NCBI RefSeq assembly: GCF_040054535.1
Contig: NC_090780.1
Span: forward strand, 15,261,001 to 15,325,000
Origin: Antennarius striatus
Taxonomy: Eukaryota; Chordata; Actinopteri; Lophiiformes; Antennariidae
Direction: 5' to 3'
DNA: 64,000 bases
In this document: positions 46,650 through 62,383 of the stretch, piece by piece
Layout of the letters: each line of letters begins with the position of its first letter
Position numbering within the stretch: position 1 is the first letter of the stretch
Position numbers and translations under genes: made by a program
The notes under the pieces: model-generated
Databases searched by the model: none
Seen by the model: the letters and a program-made list of their open reading frames with translations, nothing else
What the model was told of the DNA's origin: nothing

Positions 46650-49600
46650 TTAATTCTATACAGTATGGAAATCTACATTGTTCCAATGTAAATGATACTG
46701 CTGTGCAGTGACATCTACACCACATGTAAAACTATGAAACATTAGGAGTCCATCCTCTATCTTGTTTTCTCTGTTTCCAACATAGCAGCATTCAGGTCCC
46801 TGGCTGTTTTCATCAGCTAATTAGTCACAAATAAAGGGAGAAAAATCCCATAATCACAGTCAGGCTGCATGCATGCATGCATAGGTGAGAGGAAGAGAGG
46901 CTGTGGAGAGAAGGAGATGAAGGGCAGATTCTCTCTGGACACCTTCTTCATACTCTCCACTTGTAGAAGTCATTAAGATTCATATCCCTGATCCTTCCCT
47001 CCGTACTGCTCCCCCATGCATGTCCAGCAAAAAGAGAAGTGTAACCTTTACAGCTGTGACAGCATGGAAATGGTGATGCCACGCTTGTTTTCTGTCAATA
47101 AGTAAGAGAATATAGAGAAATAGAGGGAAGAGAACAGGGAGAGTTAGAGAGTACGGGGCAAACGGCTGGTTTATATTCCTGAGGCTTCGCCAGAGAGGCT
47201 GATGGTGCAGAATGGACATCACCAAGGAATTTCAATGCTGATGAAACAGCTTGGCTATTCATATCAGTAATGTTAGACCTTGGATGTTTATGCACAAGGT
47301 TAGATTTTAATGTGTCTAACTTGTTCATTTTTTAGAACACACACACACCAGTAGTTACTGAAGTCATTATTATACAGGTGTCATGTACAGTCAGGGTGAT
47401 ATCTGCCCTTACGTCCTCTTTCATTCCTCCAGGTATCCTAAGAAAAAGAAAACTCATCTCCCCTTCAGAAGACTGCTGCATTTTTACAGAGATCTGCTCT
47501 GATTCTGAGGAGGATATATACACAGATGAATTTATTTCCTTAGGTGAACACCACATAAGGTGGGTAGGGAGGGAATTCTAGCGTTCATAACGAATAGCTA
47601 TGATGATTACTACAATAGTTATGATGGTTCCAGATAGTTTGTATTGTCCCAGAATATCATTATACAATTAGAATCCAGTTGTGTTTTGGGGCACATGTTC
47701 TACCAGGCTGACATTAAGACTGAAGGGTGTGATATTACACGGAACACAATCTGACAATGATGGGACAATAATATGTAGTAACTATCAATGCTTATATTGA
47801 ACTGGTTAGGAGACACTGATGTGATAGAGTCTCTGTATAACATGTATGGTATTGAACACTATTTGTGTCGATTAAAGTATGGGAATAGATAAACAAATTT
47901 CCTTGCCTGTGTATGAACGCTTCCATGTGCATTTTCAATCATGGACAGTTTGCAGGTAAAGTGAAATGGATGAAAGAGGAAGGGAAGACAGCAAAGTCTG
48001 TTGACACATCAACCTTAATACATACATGTATGTGTGCATCATGTTCATAAACACTCAGTACAATACACAAAGCAACAAGCACATATGCACATGCAAATGT
48101 AGTTATTGATCTGGGTATTTCACTCAGTGCCCATCATAAAGCTTCAATTAAGTGCTGGAGCAACATGATACATAATTCATGATATTTAAAGCTACACAAT
48201 GTAAGATGGATGGGTAAACTTTAGAGACAACATAGAAGTCAAAAGCAGGAATTGATCAGACACCACATACTGTACTATCTAGGCTGGTTACGATCCTGTA
48301 TGTGCATCCTGCTGAGGAGCTCATTCAATCATCTTTCACTTCAATTACTGTATCAGTAAAAAGGGTTTAGATGTAAGAAACAATGAGCTGGACCACATAT
48401 GCTGAGGTGAACAGAGTCATAGTCGTCAGATTGGAACAAAACCGAGTATCTGGTTCCAGGCTCCTCCAGGGGAGACCAAGCACTATAAACAGCCCCATTG
48501 CACGAAATAAACAGATGGATTATTACATAATACAAGGTGGGGGTTAAATAGTTTGGGTCCTTTGAAAAACCTGAATAAAATCAAGCAGAATTTTCATTCA
48601 CTTTTGCAGTCGGGAGTTCTTTTGTCATTGATGAGCGTGTGGCAGGGTTCATTCATTCACCAGGGCCAAAGAGCTTGAAGGCTGTCAAGCCCCAGCTCAA
48701 CAATTTTCAATTCCTTAATAATTTATTAATGGTGGGCAGTCAAATTGCATATCAATAATGTAGAAGGGCTTAGTATTGTGTTGATACAAAACACCCTTTG
48801 AGTCGGGCTCACTCATGCTTACAGACATGCAGACATACTGTATGTACTATGTTTAGTCCCACGTGGTCCATGCTGACACACTGCATGAAGTCAGCTTGCA
48901 TCAGTGAGCTGTGTAATGCTAGCTGATAATGGAGCATCTAATAAATATTCTCATCGTTTCTTCCATTAGTCTGTCTTTGAAAATGCACACAGGATAAAAG
49001 AGTCCAGAGGAAATGAGGTTAAATGCTAAGTGTTTTCAAAGGGCAAATGAGAGAGAACAACATGCAATGCAAAGACAATGATATGAAGAATTGCGATTGC
49101 TTGTCTAGTAAATTGACTCAAGTGTGATACAGTATATTAATGATATGTGCTCCAAACCTACCCAGAAACCCTTGCCTTTCCTTTCCATCTTCAGTAAATC
49201 TTTTTCTGTGCAAGCCTGAAAACTTTGTAACATTTTGCACGCACATGATCACCTCCACTGTGGTGCGATTGGTTAGCAGCTAAATTGGTGTTTGGGTGTG
49301 AGCCAATCATGCTTGTCGAACAAATTAAGTGACCAATGGGGCATTTCCATCTAGGTCAGCATCTTTTATTCAGGAGACAGGCATACACAGTTACATGCCA
49401 TCCTGCCCCTGGGGCCTTGAGGAGACCCACTCTGCCACGGAGAGATGGCCCACCATTTTGTTCTGTTTTGAAAATGATCTCCATGCATGAGATTAGCTGG
49501 GGGCCCTCGAGCTCATCCTTTGTTGTGCATCCCAGTTTGATATTTCCCTCGCTGGTGTCTGTGAGTGTGAGTGTGTGCATGCATGATGCCAGGCTAAATT

Positions 49601-49650
49601 TGTGAGCTTGCATATTCTTGTATGCGCCTGTGTGTGTGCCAGTGTGTGTG
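46650..49650. other. Gene-free DNA, possible regulatory sequence
   Basis: No gene was recognised. It contains a short GCAT array near 46,869, an AT-rich palindrome at 48,715-48,729 and a cluster of CCAAT or ATTGG boxes at 49,260-49,340 (see findings). Frames at 47,332-47,581 on both strands match nothing I know. Confidence 0.4.
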
Positions 49651-49651
49651 C

Positions 49652-49653
<2 letters not shown>

Positions 49654-49734
<81 letters not shown>

Positions 49735-49739
49735 TGTGT
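49654..49739. repeat. (GT)n microsatellite
   Basis: About 86 bases of GT repeat preceded by shorter interrupted GT tracts from about 49,630. Confidence 0.97.
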
Positions 49740-50297
49740 TTAATGGTGATTTTGCTCACAATTTGCAGGGGAGAAGACAATCCTGATGGAGAAATATTAT
49801 GCTGCTGAGCGTGAGGAGAAAGCTTATAGCATCTCTATCTGCAGCGTTGCAGCAATGTACACTTTATCAGACAAATACAACACTTTGCACCTACATCAGA
49901 TGCATGTCCGCTTCTCTGCAGGGTCCATGTTAAAACACTGCTTAATTTACTTTATTAATATCATTAGAGATTCTTGCTTGTGCCTTTTCCTTGAACTGCT
50001 CGTGACCCCACAGTGGTGCATTGCACTGTCATGCATGCCAATAACCTTACATAAGATTTTGCAGAGAAATACCCGTAGGACACAAACCAGTGCATTGTTT
50101 GGTATGGTGTTTCTGACACAAATCAAAAGATAACAGGGAAGCAATATTTAACATGATGCTAAATCTATACTGCACATGTTCAGAAAGTTTCCATGGAGCT
50201 TTACGACGCCACTGCACCAAAATGTTAAAAGCTGTCTCTTTCAGCCATTGGTTTTCCTCCACAGGCTTAAAGCTACAACAAAGCAACTAGGCATGGA

Positions 50298-50398
<101 letters not shown>

Positions 50399-50399
50399 G

Positions 50400-51185
50400 C
50401 AGAGACAGAGAGCAGAGGGATGTGGTTGCTATAGTAACGATCTAGTGGTTCTCCCTGGCATTCATTTCATCATACTGAGCCTGGGTCTCTTCCTCTCTCT
50501 TCCTCTAATCTCACTTTTGTTTATTCTTCTCTTCTCTTTCACTCATGGCTCTCCATTTCTCTTATCTCCTCATCTCCCTCTCGTGCCGCTCTCCTGCTTT
50601 CTTTCGATCTGTCTGCCTCTCTGCTGTCCTCTCTCCTCCCTCCCTTTTTCATCTCTCTTCTCTTTCCTGGGAAAAAAGTGAGAGAATGCTAATGCTAAAG
50701 TGGAGAAATCCTTGTCTTTGTATGCTGTTTGTCCGTTTTTAACACTCTGCCATGTGAGTCCCATCTGTCAAAATTGGAAACTCCCCAATTTTTTTTGATG
50801 CATGAGGCTTTGGTTTTTGGAGATGAGTAAATGCTGTTCTGATATCTGAGTGGCAACTTGCTTGAGAGATTGACGTCATCTGCAGTCATGATCTAGCTGC
50901 AAACAAAGTGTATTTTAAAGTCGTGTCACAGGCAAAGCTGTTTTTTGTGGCATGAAATGTTGTGATTCCTTTCTACCCAAACAAAAAGAAAATTAAACTG
51001 GATGGAAAACCCTATTTATGAGCAGAAAGAGCATTCTAAAGTGATGCTTTAAGGTAAAATCGTTTATTTTTCCAACCACGACTGCAAACAGGAATGCATT
51101 TTCCCATTTGCTCTTCATGTCCTTGTGAATTCCCAACAGAGTCTTAATCAGCAAGAGAATACCTGATCCCAATGCCAATTTACCC
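50400..51185. other. Pyrimidine-rich stretch, no gene
   Basis: From about 50,480 to 50,670 the plus strand is strongly CT-rich (CTCTTCCTCTCTCTTCC-like), the complement in style of the GA array to the left. The remainder is AT-rich with no recognised feature. Confidence 0.5.
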
Positions 51186-51186
51186 C

Positions 51187-51307
<121 letters not shown>

Positions 51308-51439
51308 AACAGAGAGAGGAATGTAACAACAGATTTCGCTCACATCTGTGCTCACACACAAATGATAAAAACCTGAATGAGCCGACCAACATCCACACAC
51401 CTTAGCGCACAAATGGATATATATATATATATACAATGG

Positions 51440-53690
51440 AATGGAAATCAAGCTGTGCCTCATCCACTGGCATGCCACACACACACACATGCTATTATTA
51501 CTGCATCACATAAAACCTATTGATTTGCACCAATAAAGAGAGAGGATGATTTTCCCAGTGAGGTGACTCAGCATATGAGGTCACCCAGGGTATTTCCCAT
51601 CAACTTCACAAAGGTCAGATTCACAAATCCAGAATGGAGGCTGGGTGAGAATCTGTGTGTACCAAAGTACAGTATGTCAGTGCGTGCGTACAGCTAACAG
51701 TGAGCTGCAGGGTGTTCTTTCCCTCCTGGTGTCAGTGACTAAACAATGCATCCGTCCCACTCTTCTTCCCTTGAATACCTCAATTCTCCTTTGTTCCATC
51801 ATGTTGTCCGTTTGCTTCAACATTGTGGGTGGTCAGACCTCCTTAGACGATTGGGTTAAAATAACAAAATACACAACACACTGTTGATTACAAAATTGCT
51901 TAAGAAGATATTTGACAAGTCCAGGTCAAAAAGTTTTATTTTTTTGTATGGAATCCCTCTTGATGAGGCTATTTGTAGAAATTCATTGATTTAGGATGTA
52001 CACTGCTTAGGCATGTTACCTTTTAATCTGTCAATTAAATACATACTGAAGATCACAGTTCGCTCACATATAGAATTTTGTCATACTTCGGGCTGCTTTT
52101 AACTGCAAGCTATTACAGAGCTACATACTCTGATCATTATTTTGATGGGCAAAAGGACAAGAACTACATAAGAAGCAAAATACTGCTATAAAACTACAAC
52201 TTCTTTAGAATTTCACTGATTTATTCCACATCTTTTTGATTTGGAGTGTTATTTTGTCAAATTTAAGTAAATCTAAAACTTTGCATTTGGAGACAAAACT
52301 TTATTTATTGGTAAGCAGTCTATGAAGAGTGGAGCATTCCTTCCTTCCTCATGGCTGCAGCAAAGAATCATCATCACTATCATCACTCTAAATGTTTATG
52401 TGGAATCAATATCATAATTTGCTTTAAAATCAATACATTTCAACGTTTAAATTGTTCTGTAGTTAACATGCACAATCCAGTGGATGGTACTGACAGATAC
52501 CTTTTCTCATTTGAAAGATGTCAACTTGTTTCCAACCAATTTTTGAGTGTATGGAGCATGACAACTGTCTCAAACTGATGTATTTGTTTGATTTTCTTTC
52601 CTCTTTTCCTCTTTTCTTTCCTTGATTTTCTGTGTTACTGTTCAATAAATGTCAAATGTATTGCTATTTTTTGTTAACATGTGCCATGTGATCCCCTTTC
52701 ATAATGCAACACTGTCATTCATCATGGCTACAAATTATACAACATAGTGAAGAGAAAAGGTTAAAAAAAAAACCCAACAACCCACAAGACTAAATTAATC
52801 TGAACAAAATATCAAAAAGTGACCTTTTAATCTCACTGAAAGGAAAATGCTACAGAATATTCTATAAGTTACCATTGGCCATTGATCATTTCTGTAGGAC
52901 TGCTGTGAGAATTTTGTGATTTCATCCAACCCTGGTGATTTTCTGCAGTGTGTCACTGGTTGAGACCCACAAGGTTTGACTGTGTAGATATATCTCATCC
53001 TGCGTTGAGGCTCCTCAGAGCCCTGCTCAGTCCAATTACATCACACTTACACTGCAACATTTTGGATAAAAGAATCCACCACACAGAATCATACAACTAC
53101 TTAAAACATAACATGCTCTCATTCTCTATGAAGGGATAGGTTGTTACTGCAGTAGATGCCACTGTCATGGTTGACTGCCATCTTGGAAGAAGGGACTATT
53201 TTGGCAGGACAACGTGGTCACGCCACTGAAAGAATAGAGGGTTTGAGAGAAGAGAGCAGACATAAGAGACTGAAGAACATTCCATTAAAGATAGCGATGG
53301 TATCAAGCCGAGACTCAGGGAAGAATATTCTGCACTGGAAAAAAAAACACCGCAGCACCCATCAAGTGCAAGGTGCATCTGTTACCATGGTACCCAGCCC
53401 AGGCAGCCCCTTTCATGTCTGTCAAGATGAGGGAGGGAGAGAGACTAGCGATGTTAGTCTTGTCTGCAATTGGAGCTGAAACAGACATGTGTGCCTCTGT
53501 GCAGTGCATGTATGTGTTCTCAGCACATATCCCAACAGTCCCGGTTTAGGACGCTCTACTCTGACAGAGGCTCGTCACACATGAATCATTTAGTCGCCAG
53601 AGCAGAGTTGGAAATGTCACATCCCATCAGTGTTCCTCATGCCTCAGTGGTCCTGCAGGAGTTAAAAGGAGTATTTGATCAAAGACAGGA
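51440..53690. other. No feature recognised
   Basis: AT-rich intergenic DNA beyond the end of the camk2n1 transcript. The 107-codon plus frame at 53,156-53,479 has no family resemblance. Confidence 0.5.
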
Positions 53691-53699
53691 GCTGAGATT

Positions 53700-55367
53700 T
53701 TAGATGCAAACAAACATTTATTGCATTGTGAAGAAGTGGTGTACACTTTTCCTACAGAATCATTTGCAGTACTGTAGCACATTAATGAGATCAGAGTCGC
53801 ACAGCTGTTCAAGCAGAGTGTCTCAACTCTCCATTTAACAAACCAAGACATATGGATTTCAAATTCTAGTTTTTTTTTACACCCATATTTCTCCCAAATC
53901 GTCTTGTCTGTTTTCCTTGGTATTTCATCCTTCCAAGGAAAGGGATGCTACTGTTCCCAGTGGAAAATGCTGACTTGACCTTCCTTGGCATGCAGATAAG
54001 CAATCCAGTAAGAGCAGGGGAAACTCTTACAACGTATCCGTCGGCCAAGCTGCTTGCTATCGTCTCTCGATACAAAACTATATTTTTGTGTTTTTTGCTA
54101 CAGCTTCAAAACAGTTCGAAAAGAAAACAAAAAGCAACATCAAGAACATAACTGCTTATTGTAAATCACAATCAACACTAAACAGTAAATAATACTTTGT
54201 CATAATCTTTATTACAAGGTATTAGGCCACTGTACAAATCAGTGAGAATCGTACAGTACAATGCAGAATTAAGACTGTTTTTTGAGGTTTGTCATTCAAA
54301 GCTGTATATGAGGTGCTTCAAGAATACACAAGTTTCAGAACTTCTGCCATGCATGCATGATTTTATATTGGCCATGCATGAGTTGGTATTTTAGTGTTTT
54401 AAGAAAGAGCCCTAAGAATGGCAATTCAACAAAACAACAGTTGTATGAGTAAATGTATAAAGCACAAAAAACAAGTTTTCAGTACATGAGATTTGGCACA
54501 AACAATAATGCACGATGCAATATAAATAGTTCATCAATAGGGTGTATACAGTCAAGGTAAGTATCAACCTATCCAGGTGAAAGCCTGGGAAGCTTACAAA
54601 CAGGTGGGAGGTCCACTGTACATAAATGACTCATTAGCTGCTAGTATGGTAACAAAAAAAAGAAAAAAAACACTCAGGCAACATCGAGTATTGTTAAGTG
54701 AAAGAAAAATGTCACTCCCATTCACACTAAGTTTTTTCACCATACATAAAATATACACTCCCTCTGGCCATTAGTCATTGCAAGATATTTTTCCAAATGA
54801 TCAATAAATAAAGTCTTGAACACAGAATAAGCCAATTAAATGCTTCCCGCTGTGCAAGAAAATACAGGCTACAATATCCATATTTACAAACTCAGTTATT
54901 CCTTTGCCTTCGACCAAAATGAAGAGCAGAAAGAATGGAACCAAAGCTTAGATTGATAAGATATGGGAGAAGTGTGTGCTTAGGTTTTAATATCAGATTT
55001 ATTTCTGTCTCCTGTCCCTGATTTCCACAGCATCACATATTTCCTCCGTCTCGCCCGCCCCTCTGTCATCGTTCCCCACCTTTGAATTTGTGGTGAACCC
55101 CAGTAATCAAGGCTGAGTGTGTTTTTGTGAATGTGTTTGTGTGTGTTTTGGGAGGGATCCACCCGGGGTCTCCTGTGCTACCATCTCCCACCCCTTCCAG
55201 TGAGTTTCACTCGGATGGCCATGACTGACTGGGAGAGGAGGGCGTGGAAGCGCTGCTTGTTGCCACATGAGAAAAAGTGCTTATATACAGTGTCTTTGGA
55301 TTAAAACTGTTAAATATCGCCATAAAAAAATTCAATAGTGTCTCTTAGAAGTGGTGAGCCGAGTTCT
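53700..55367 (-). other. Probable camk2n1 3' UTR
   Basis: This is AT-rich sequence after the camk2n1 stop with several minus-strand polyadenylation signals and no open frame. The right part (55,000-55,360) is GC-richer. The extent is inferred from the last AATAAA and is not proven. Confidence 0.5.
53717..53722 (-). terminator. camk2n1 polyadenylation signal AATAAA
   Basis: The minus strand reads GCAATAAATG here, about 1.65 kb after the camk2n1 stop codon. Alternative AATAAA signals on the same strand occur near 54,208 and 54,993, so shorter transcripts are possible. Confidence 0.5.
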
Positions 55368-57080
<1,713 letters not shown>

Positions 57081-57116
57081 ACGCGCCACCGCTTGACGCG
57101 TCGAGGGTGTTAAATC

Positions 57117-57480
57117 TCACAAGCTGATCTGTAATATTACCAAAGTGGAGATTTCTTTGGTCGTGATGTTTTGAGCACATCCACAGAGTCCCACATCACC
57201 AGAGGATGGCAGTGTTTTCACGGGCCAAGTTGTGACTTTTGTCCCCCCCAGTTCCACTTCCAACACTAAAGGCCTGTTTTCACCACAATTTCTGACGAGC
57301 AGGAATTCACCACAAAGGGTTGGATGGGTCTTGGAGATCTTATCACAGATAAACATCTCGGATTTGCTCTAGACATCAGTTTTATTTAGTTCTTTTGATA
57401 TTCACCATATGAAATAATATCTAAGGTTTTCCTCAGTAAACCTCACAATCTTTATTATATCTTAAATTGTTCTCCTGAAT
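57117..57480. other. Unassigned open frame upstream of camk2n1
   Basis: A 79-codon minus frame (57,356-57,117) contains PTLCGEFLLVRNCGENRPL and LEVELGGTKVTTWPVKTLP and looks more protein-like than most noncoding frames. I recognise no family and see no conserved splice partner, so it is recorded without being called a gene. Confidence 0.25.
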
Positions 57481-57488
57481 AATATACA

Positions 57489-57497
57489 ACACACACA

Positions 57498-57574
<77 letters not shown>
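57489..57574. repeat. (AC)n microsatellite
   Basis: About 86 bases of AC repeat with one CAGAC interruption at the left end. Confidence 0.97.
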
Positions 57575-57579
57575 TTAAC

Positions 57580-58420
57580 ACACTTAAAAATCATCTGAAT
57601 TTCAGTCTTCCAAACGTTCTTGTGTTTTGTTTTTGTACACCAGGTGTAAGGTGAGATCCCATTAAGGTGCTTGTAAACAGGTTTTCTTTTGTATATCAAG
57701 TCCTCAGGGATTAACTATACATTGAAAAATATCATTGGGTTTTATCTTCCACTGCTGTCAGTTTTTATGTGTTAATCTGTCTTCTATAGAAAAAGCAGCA
57801 CAAAAGGATCCTACAAAAGAGATAGACAGAAAAGTACATGAAGCAAAGGATGGATCATGACATACCTGAAAGGTGATACATGAGCCTGCAGCAGAACTAA
57901 CTTTAATATGCCGACAACAATTCATATAGGAGGCGCAGTCATGTCACACCTACTCCCTGTGGTCAGCTCCACTAAACTCACAACCGTCTAAGTCACAGGT
58001 TGAGGTTGATGCTCTGTGGAGCGATGAAACAATACCTATGGATTGGGGGTTTGTCTGGAGGAAGAAGAATGAAGCTTCTACTGAACAGAACATTTTACAG
58101 TCAGACAGTGGTTCAGTGGAGCCACTTTGCTTTGTCAGGCACTGGAAACTGGCAGCATGTTGAGGGTAAGATGGATTTCATCAAGTATCAGGAAATCTCA
58201 GAATAAAGTATCCCACAGTCTGTGAGGAAGCCGAAGCTTTGGTGTCGTCTTACATTCCCAAAGGACAAACATTGAAAGTCCTTAAAGTCTTGGTTTCTGA
58301 AAAATGTCCTTAAATTTTGTAGAGTTTTCATCACAGTGAACTGATTTGAATCCATAGAAAACAGAAGGACTCAGAGGAGTTATTTGTGGCCTGTAAAGCC
58401 AGAAATATTACAGAACTGAG
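57580..58420. other. No feature recognised
   Basis: AT-rich sequence without supported gene or repeat. Confidence 0.5.
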
Positions 58421-58424
58421 GTAC

Positions 58425-58620
58425 TTGGGGCAGCAGCAGCTCAGTCCATTAGGTCTTGGGTTGGGGAAAGGAGGGTGGCTGGTTCAAGGCCCATGTTGAC
58501 CAAAATGTTTGGAGTGTGAACTGGTAGTGGAGAGGAGCCAGTTCACCTGTTGAGCACTAATGACGTGCCCTTGAGCAAGGCACCATCCCCCATGAAGGAG
58601 CTGTCCACTTCTTTTTCTAC
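58425..58620 (+). mobile_element. SINE with CCTTGAGCAAGGCAC core
   Basis: It starts GGGGCAGCAGCAGCTCAGTC, then a B-box-like TGGTTCAAGGCCC, GGAGTGTGAACTGGTAGTGG, and TGCCCTTGAGCAAGGCACCA. This is the best-preserved copy of this family in the window together with 61,194-61,420. Confidence 0.8.
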
Positions 58621-58794
58621 TTAATCTCTTCTTTGATGTGGGTCTTGCCATCAGCTGACAGTATACTGTATTTTCACAATAAACTTGGTAAACAATGGGG
58701 GTAATTTTCTTGTAATATATATGATGTGGTTTGAGGAAAAATTTAAACAAACATGTAAAATTCAACGGATACAAATTTCAATTAAAATAAATAA

Positions 58795-58905
58795 AAGGGA
58801 GTGTCCCCCACATTTTGCCCATAAATCAGCTGGGATACTCCAGCAACCCCTGTGACCTGCAAAAGCAGGAGAAGCAGATTGGAAGATGAATAAATGAATA
58901 ATTAG
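58795..58905 (+). repeat. Teleost SINE tail fragment
   Basis: AATCAGCTGGGATACTCCAG, CAACCCCTGTGACCTGCAAA and GAAGATGAATAAATGAATAA are the end of the plus-strand SINE with a simple-repeat tail. Confidence 0.75.
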
Positions 58906-61193
58906 AGGACACATTAACATGTTATCAAGGTTTTTAACGCACCCTCCCCCATAAATAAACAATAGTAATATTTAAATGACTGGATCAGGTGTGAGTGATA
59001 ATCATCTGACAAAATATAAAATTACTAGATAGATATTTAACTTGTCAAAAAAGTGTATTTTTTGAACAAGTTATTACCGTTACTGTAATTACATGTGCCC
59101 TTAGCTTGAGGAGGCCATGGTTCACAGGTAGATCACATGAGAACACAAGAGGCATCAGAGTTGAAAACATGACCAGAATAATGAGATGAACCTTATCAGG
59201 CACAAATGATTATATTCATTATCTGAGTTTCACCCTATCTTCATCAGTCTTTGCTGCAGCATAAGTATGTCCAGTAGGCAGTTTGGTCATCCATCGGCAG
59301 AGTTTGGATACAACCGTTTAGACACCTGGAAACTTAGCATCACCATAGCTGCTGTCCCAGGATACCACTTCATAGACATGTCTCCCACAAACACGCAGTA
59401 CTCCTGAGTCTCCCTGAAAGAACAAGACCACAACTTTCTTCAGCTGCAAAGTTGTAATGTGTCTTATAAACAAAAAAGCAATGGAGTTTCTCTAAGCTTG
59501 CAGTAAAGGAATGTAAATGCCCTTTACTAGAGTTACAGGTAAACAGCAACGAGGCTGAGTAGTGTTGGAGATGGAGTTTTCAGGAAAGCATTTACAAATC
59601 TGGGGTCTCAAATGATCCAGCAAAATTATTTTTAAGAAAAGTTAATCGTAGATGAGTCAATTAATTGAAGAGTATGATTGTCAGTGATCACTTTTTCACT
59701 TTAATCCTAAAACTGACGGTAATATGGAGGACTGACTCTGGCTGTACTAAATATATGCTTATTATAAAAGCATTTGAGTGTATTTGATTTGTTCACAAGC
59801 TAAAATAAGTGAGCTAGCCAGATAATTAAGTTGGATGTAGCAAGCAGGTAGCTAATGAATATATGTTGGCAGATGTCACATCATTCAGCTCCCTTGAATA
59901 CCTGAATACTAAGTACTCAACACCAGTTATTTAGAAACAAAGATGTCTCTTGGGTGATAGGTGAATTTTCGTGAACCGTTTTACGTTCCATATACAACAT
60001 ATCTGGAAATGTGACTTAGTCACATATGATTTTATGCTCTAACATTTCATAGAAAGGTGATAAAGTGATACAACCCACAAAAAATCAGAGAAATGTGACA
60101 ATGAGTTCTCACAGGATGGTTGAATTCACCACATCTCTTACTGCTTCATGGATATACTAACACACAAAGTTGCTCACTGCAGGGTTAAATTTAGCACATT
60201 TTAATTAGTCATTCAGCTCGTATCTTAAGGCAAAATATAGCCTGCTGCTATTTCGCACGTTGGAGTTCATGCAATTTTCTTCTCACGCAGAAGGTTGGGA
60301 TAGAAACATGTTTCAAATAACCAAATCAGAGGCTGCTGAGGTCGAGGGCTATAAATGATGCCTTGAAATAACAGCAATGCCTTTGGACCTGATGTTATTC
60401 TTTTGCCTTAATGTGGGCTGATGAAAACAGAATGACAATGTGCTATTTGATATACACTGAGAACCATGCCTGGCACCATGGGGAATCCAGCATTTCAATG
60501 GATTTAATGGCTTTACAAATATCAAATGATCACATGTGTCTCAATGTGGCAACTTGGACATAATGTGCAACACCCACTGACCAGACGGCCTTTTTTTTAA
60601 AGTGCTGATTGTTGGTGAATGGCGGTAAAAATGACATTTGTCCTTTTGTACCTTGCAAGCATCTTTTCCTCCAGTCCTGTAAGTGGCACATGTCCTGTCT
60701 GCTGTGATGTTTTCATTAAAGGACTCACTGCTGTTACACCTTGCAGTTGAAACAATTGGCACTGTGACTGTCCTCAGTGTGAAGGGAGACTGGCCTCCAC
60801 CCAGACTGCTGTGGCCCGACTCAGACACCTGACTCAAAAGGTCTTCAACCACTCCTGTCACCTGTCTGGGCAGAGGCAACAAAATTTGTTCAGCATCATC
60901 TGGGCTCGTAACTGGACATAGAAAAAAAAAACATTCAAGAGAAATCCCAGGGGGATATATCTATAATTCTGTCCATTTGTATGAAAAATGTTTTTGTCCA
61001 GGGCATAACTTAAAAACTTTTCAACAACAGAACCTGGTTTTGCAAACATTTCTACATGATGAGTGATGTAAAATGTGCATTTGGCTGAATAAATTTTTAT
61101 TTTGTGCATTTCCATAGCAGCACTTTGGTGTTGGACTTTTAAAAATGGGTATAGTTAATTTCATTGTGTATCAGTCTTGCAAACAACGCATTT

Positions 61194-61420
61194 CTTGGGG
61201 CAACAGTAGTTCAGTGTTGAGTGTTGGGCTGGGGACTGGAGGGTCGCTGGTTCAATACCCGCTGTGGACAAAAAATCTTGAGTGTGAACTGGTAGAAGGA
61301 GCGGTGTCAGTTCACCTCCAGAGCACTGCCAAGGTGCCCTTGAGCAAAATACCATCATTGGGGCGCACCAGTGAGGAGCTGCCTGGCCCTCTACCATCAT
61401 CCTCTCCTTTGCATGCCTTT
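61194..61420 (+). mobile_element. SINE inside an intron of the protease pseudogene
   Basis: TGGGGCAACAGTAGTTCAGT, TCGCTGGTTCAATACCCGCT (B-box-like), GAGTGTGAACTGGTAGAAGG and AAGGTGCCCTTGAGCAAAAT match the copies at 14.4 and 58.4 kb. The 136-codon frame across it is not a gene. Confidence 0.8.
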
Positions 61421-62301
61421 TGCAATTTTTCATGTAGATATACTGTACATTTCATAGCTTGCGCTGATGTAATTTTTTATATTTATTCAAAATTTGACAA
61501 TGCCTATTTACTGTATATGTATTTGTTTATTTCCATGGCAACATTTTGTGTCTGACAAATGATCAAAAAGCTGTATAATTGCAATTGTGAGAGGATATAA
61601 AGAAAAAATCATATTGCTCTTGATACATTTCAGTGTTTCCAAAATTATCACTCACACTCACTGAGATCAAAATGACACTGAAGAAATAGTACCATCTATT
61701 TAAAAAGTCATGTTTCGTTGCTCTCATGACTCTTTAAACCACACTTCACTTGTGATACGTGGATGTAGGACAGTAAGTTTCTTAGGCTGACAATTCAGAA
61801 CATCATAAATATTTGAAGTCAATTAGGAGAGAACTGTAACGCCTGCAACATTTGCTTCATGACAAGATCCCTCCTCTTGGATGGCTGAATCTCTGCAATG
61901 TTTCTGGTGTACCTTAATAAGTATGATGTCAGCATTCTTGGTTCTCCTGTTGTAGTGGGGATTGACCAGCTTGTGGGGATTGGCATGCTGTTCAGTGCCC
62001 TCAAATGTATTTATGATGCAGTCGCCGGCCACGGTCATCATTTGTTCCATCCTAAAAGAAAGGGCATTTTCGTTTGGCACAGTGTAAGTCAACAAATATA
62101 ACATGACTGGATATCAATAGTCACAGAAGCTTGGAGTGATGTCAAGTGACACATAACTACCAGGATTCAAAGTCGTAGCACAGAGTGAGTCACCATGAAG
62201 CCAGTAGTGTTTGTTTGACAGCAAACAATGGATTACTGTGTGCAGGCAGGGTTGGGACAGTACATCAGAAATACAGCCAATTCCCTGAATCCAGACAAGA
62301 T

Positions 62302-62329
62302 CACACACACACACACACACGCACGCACG

Positions 62330-62380
<51 letters not shown>
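62302..62380. repeat. (CA)n with (CGCA)n interruption
   Basis: About 79 bases of CA repeat with a central GCAC array near 62,321-62,334. Confidence 0.97.
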
Positions 62381-62383
<3 letters not shown>

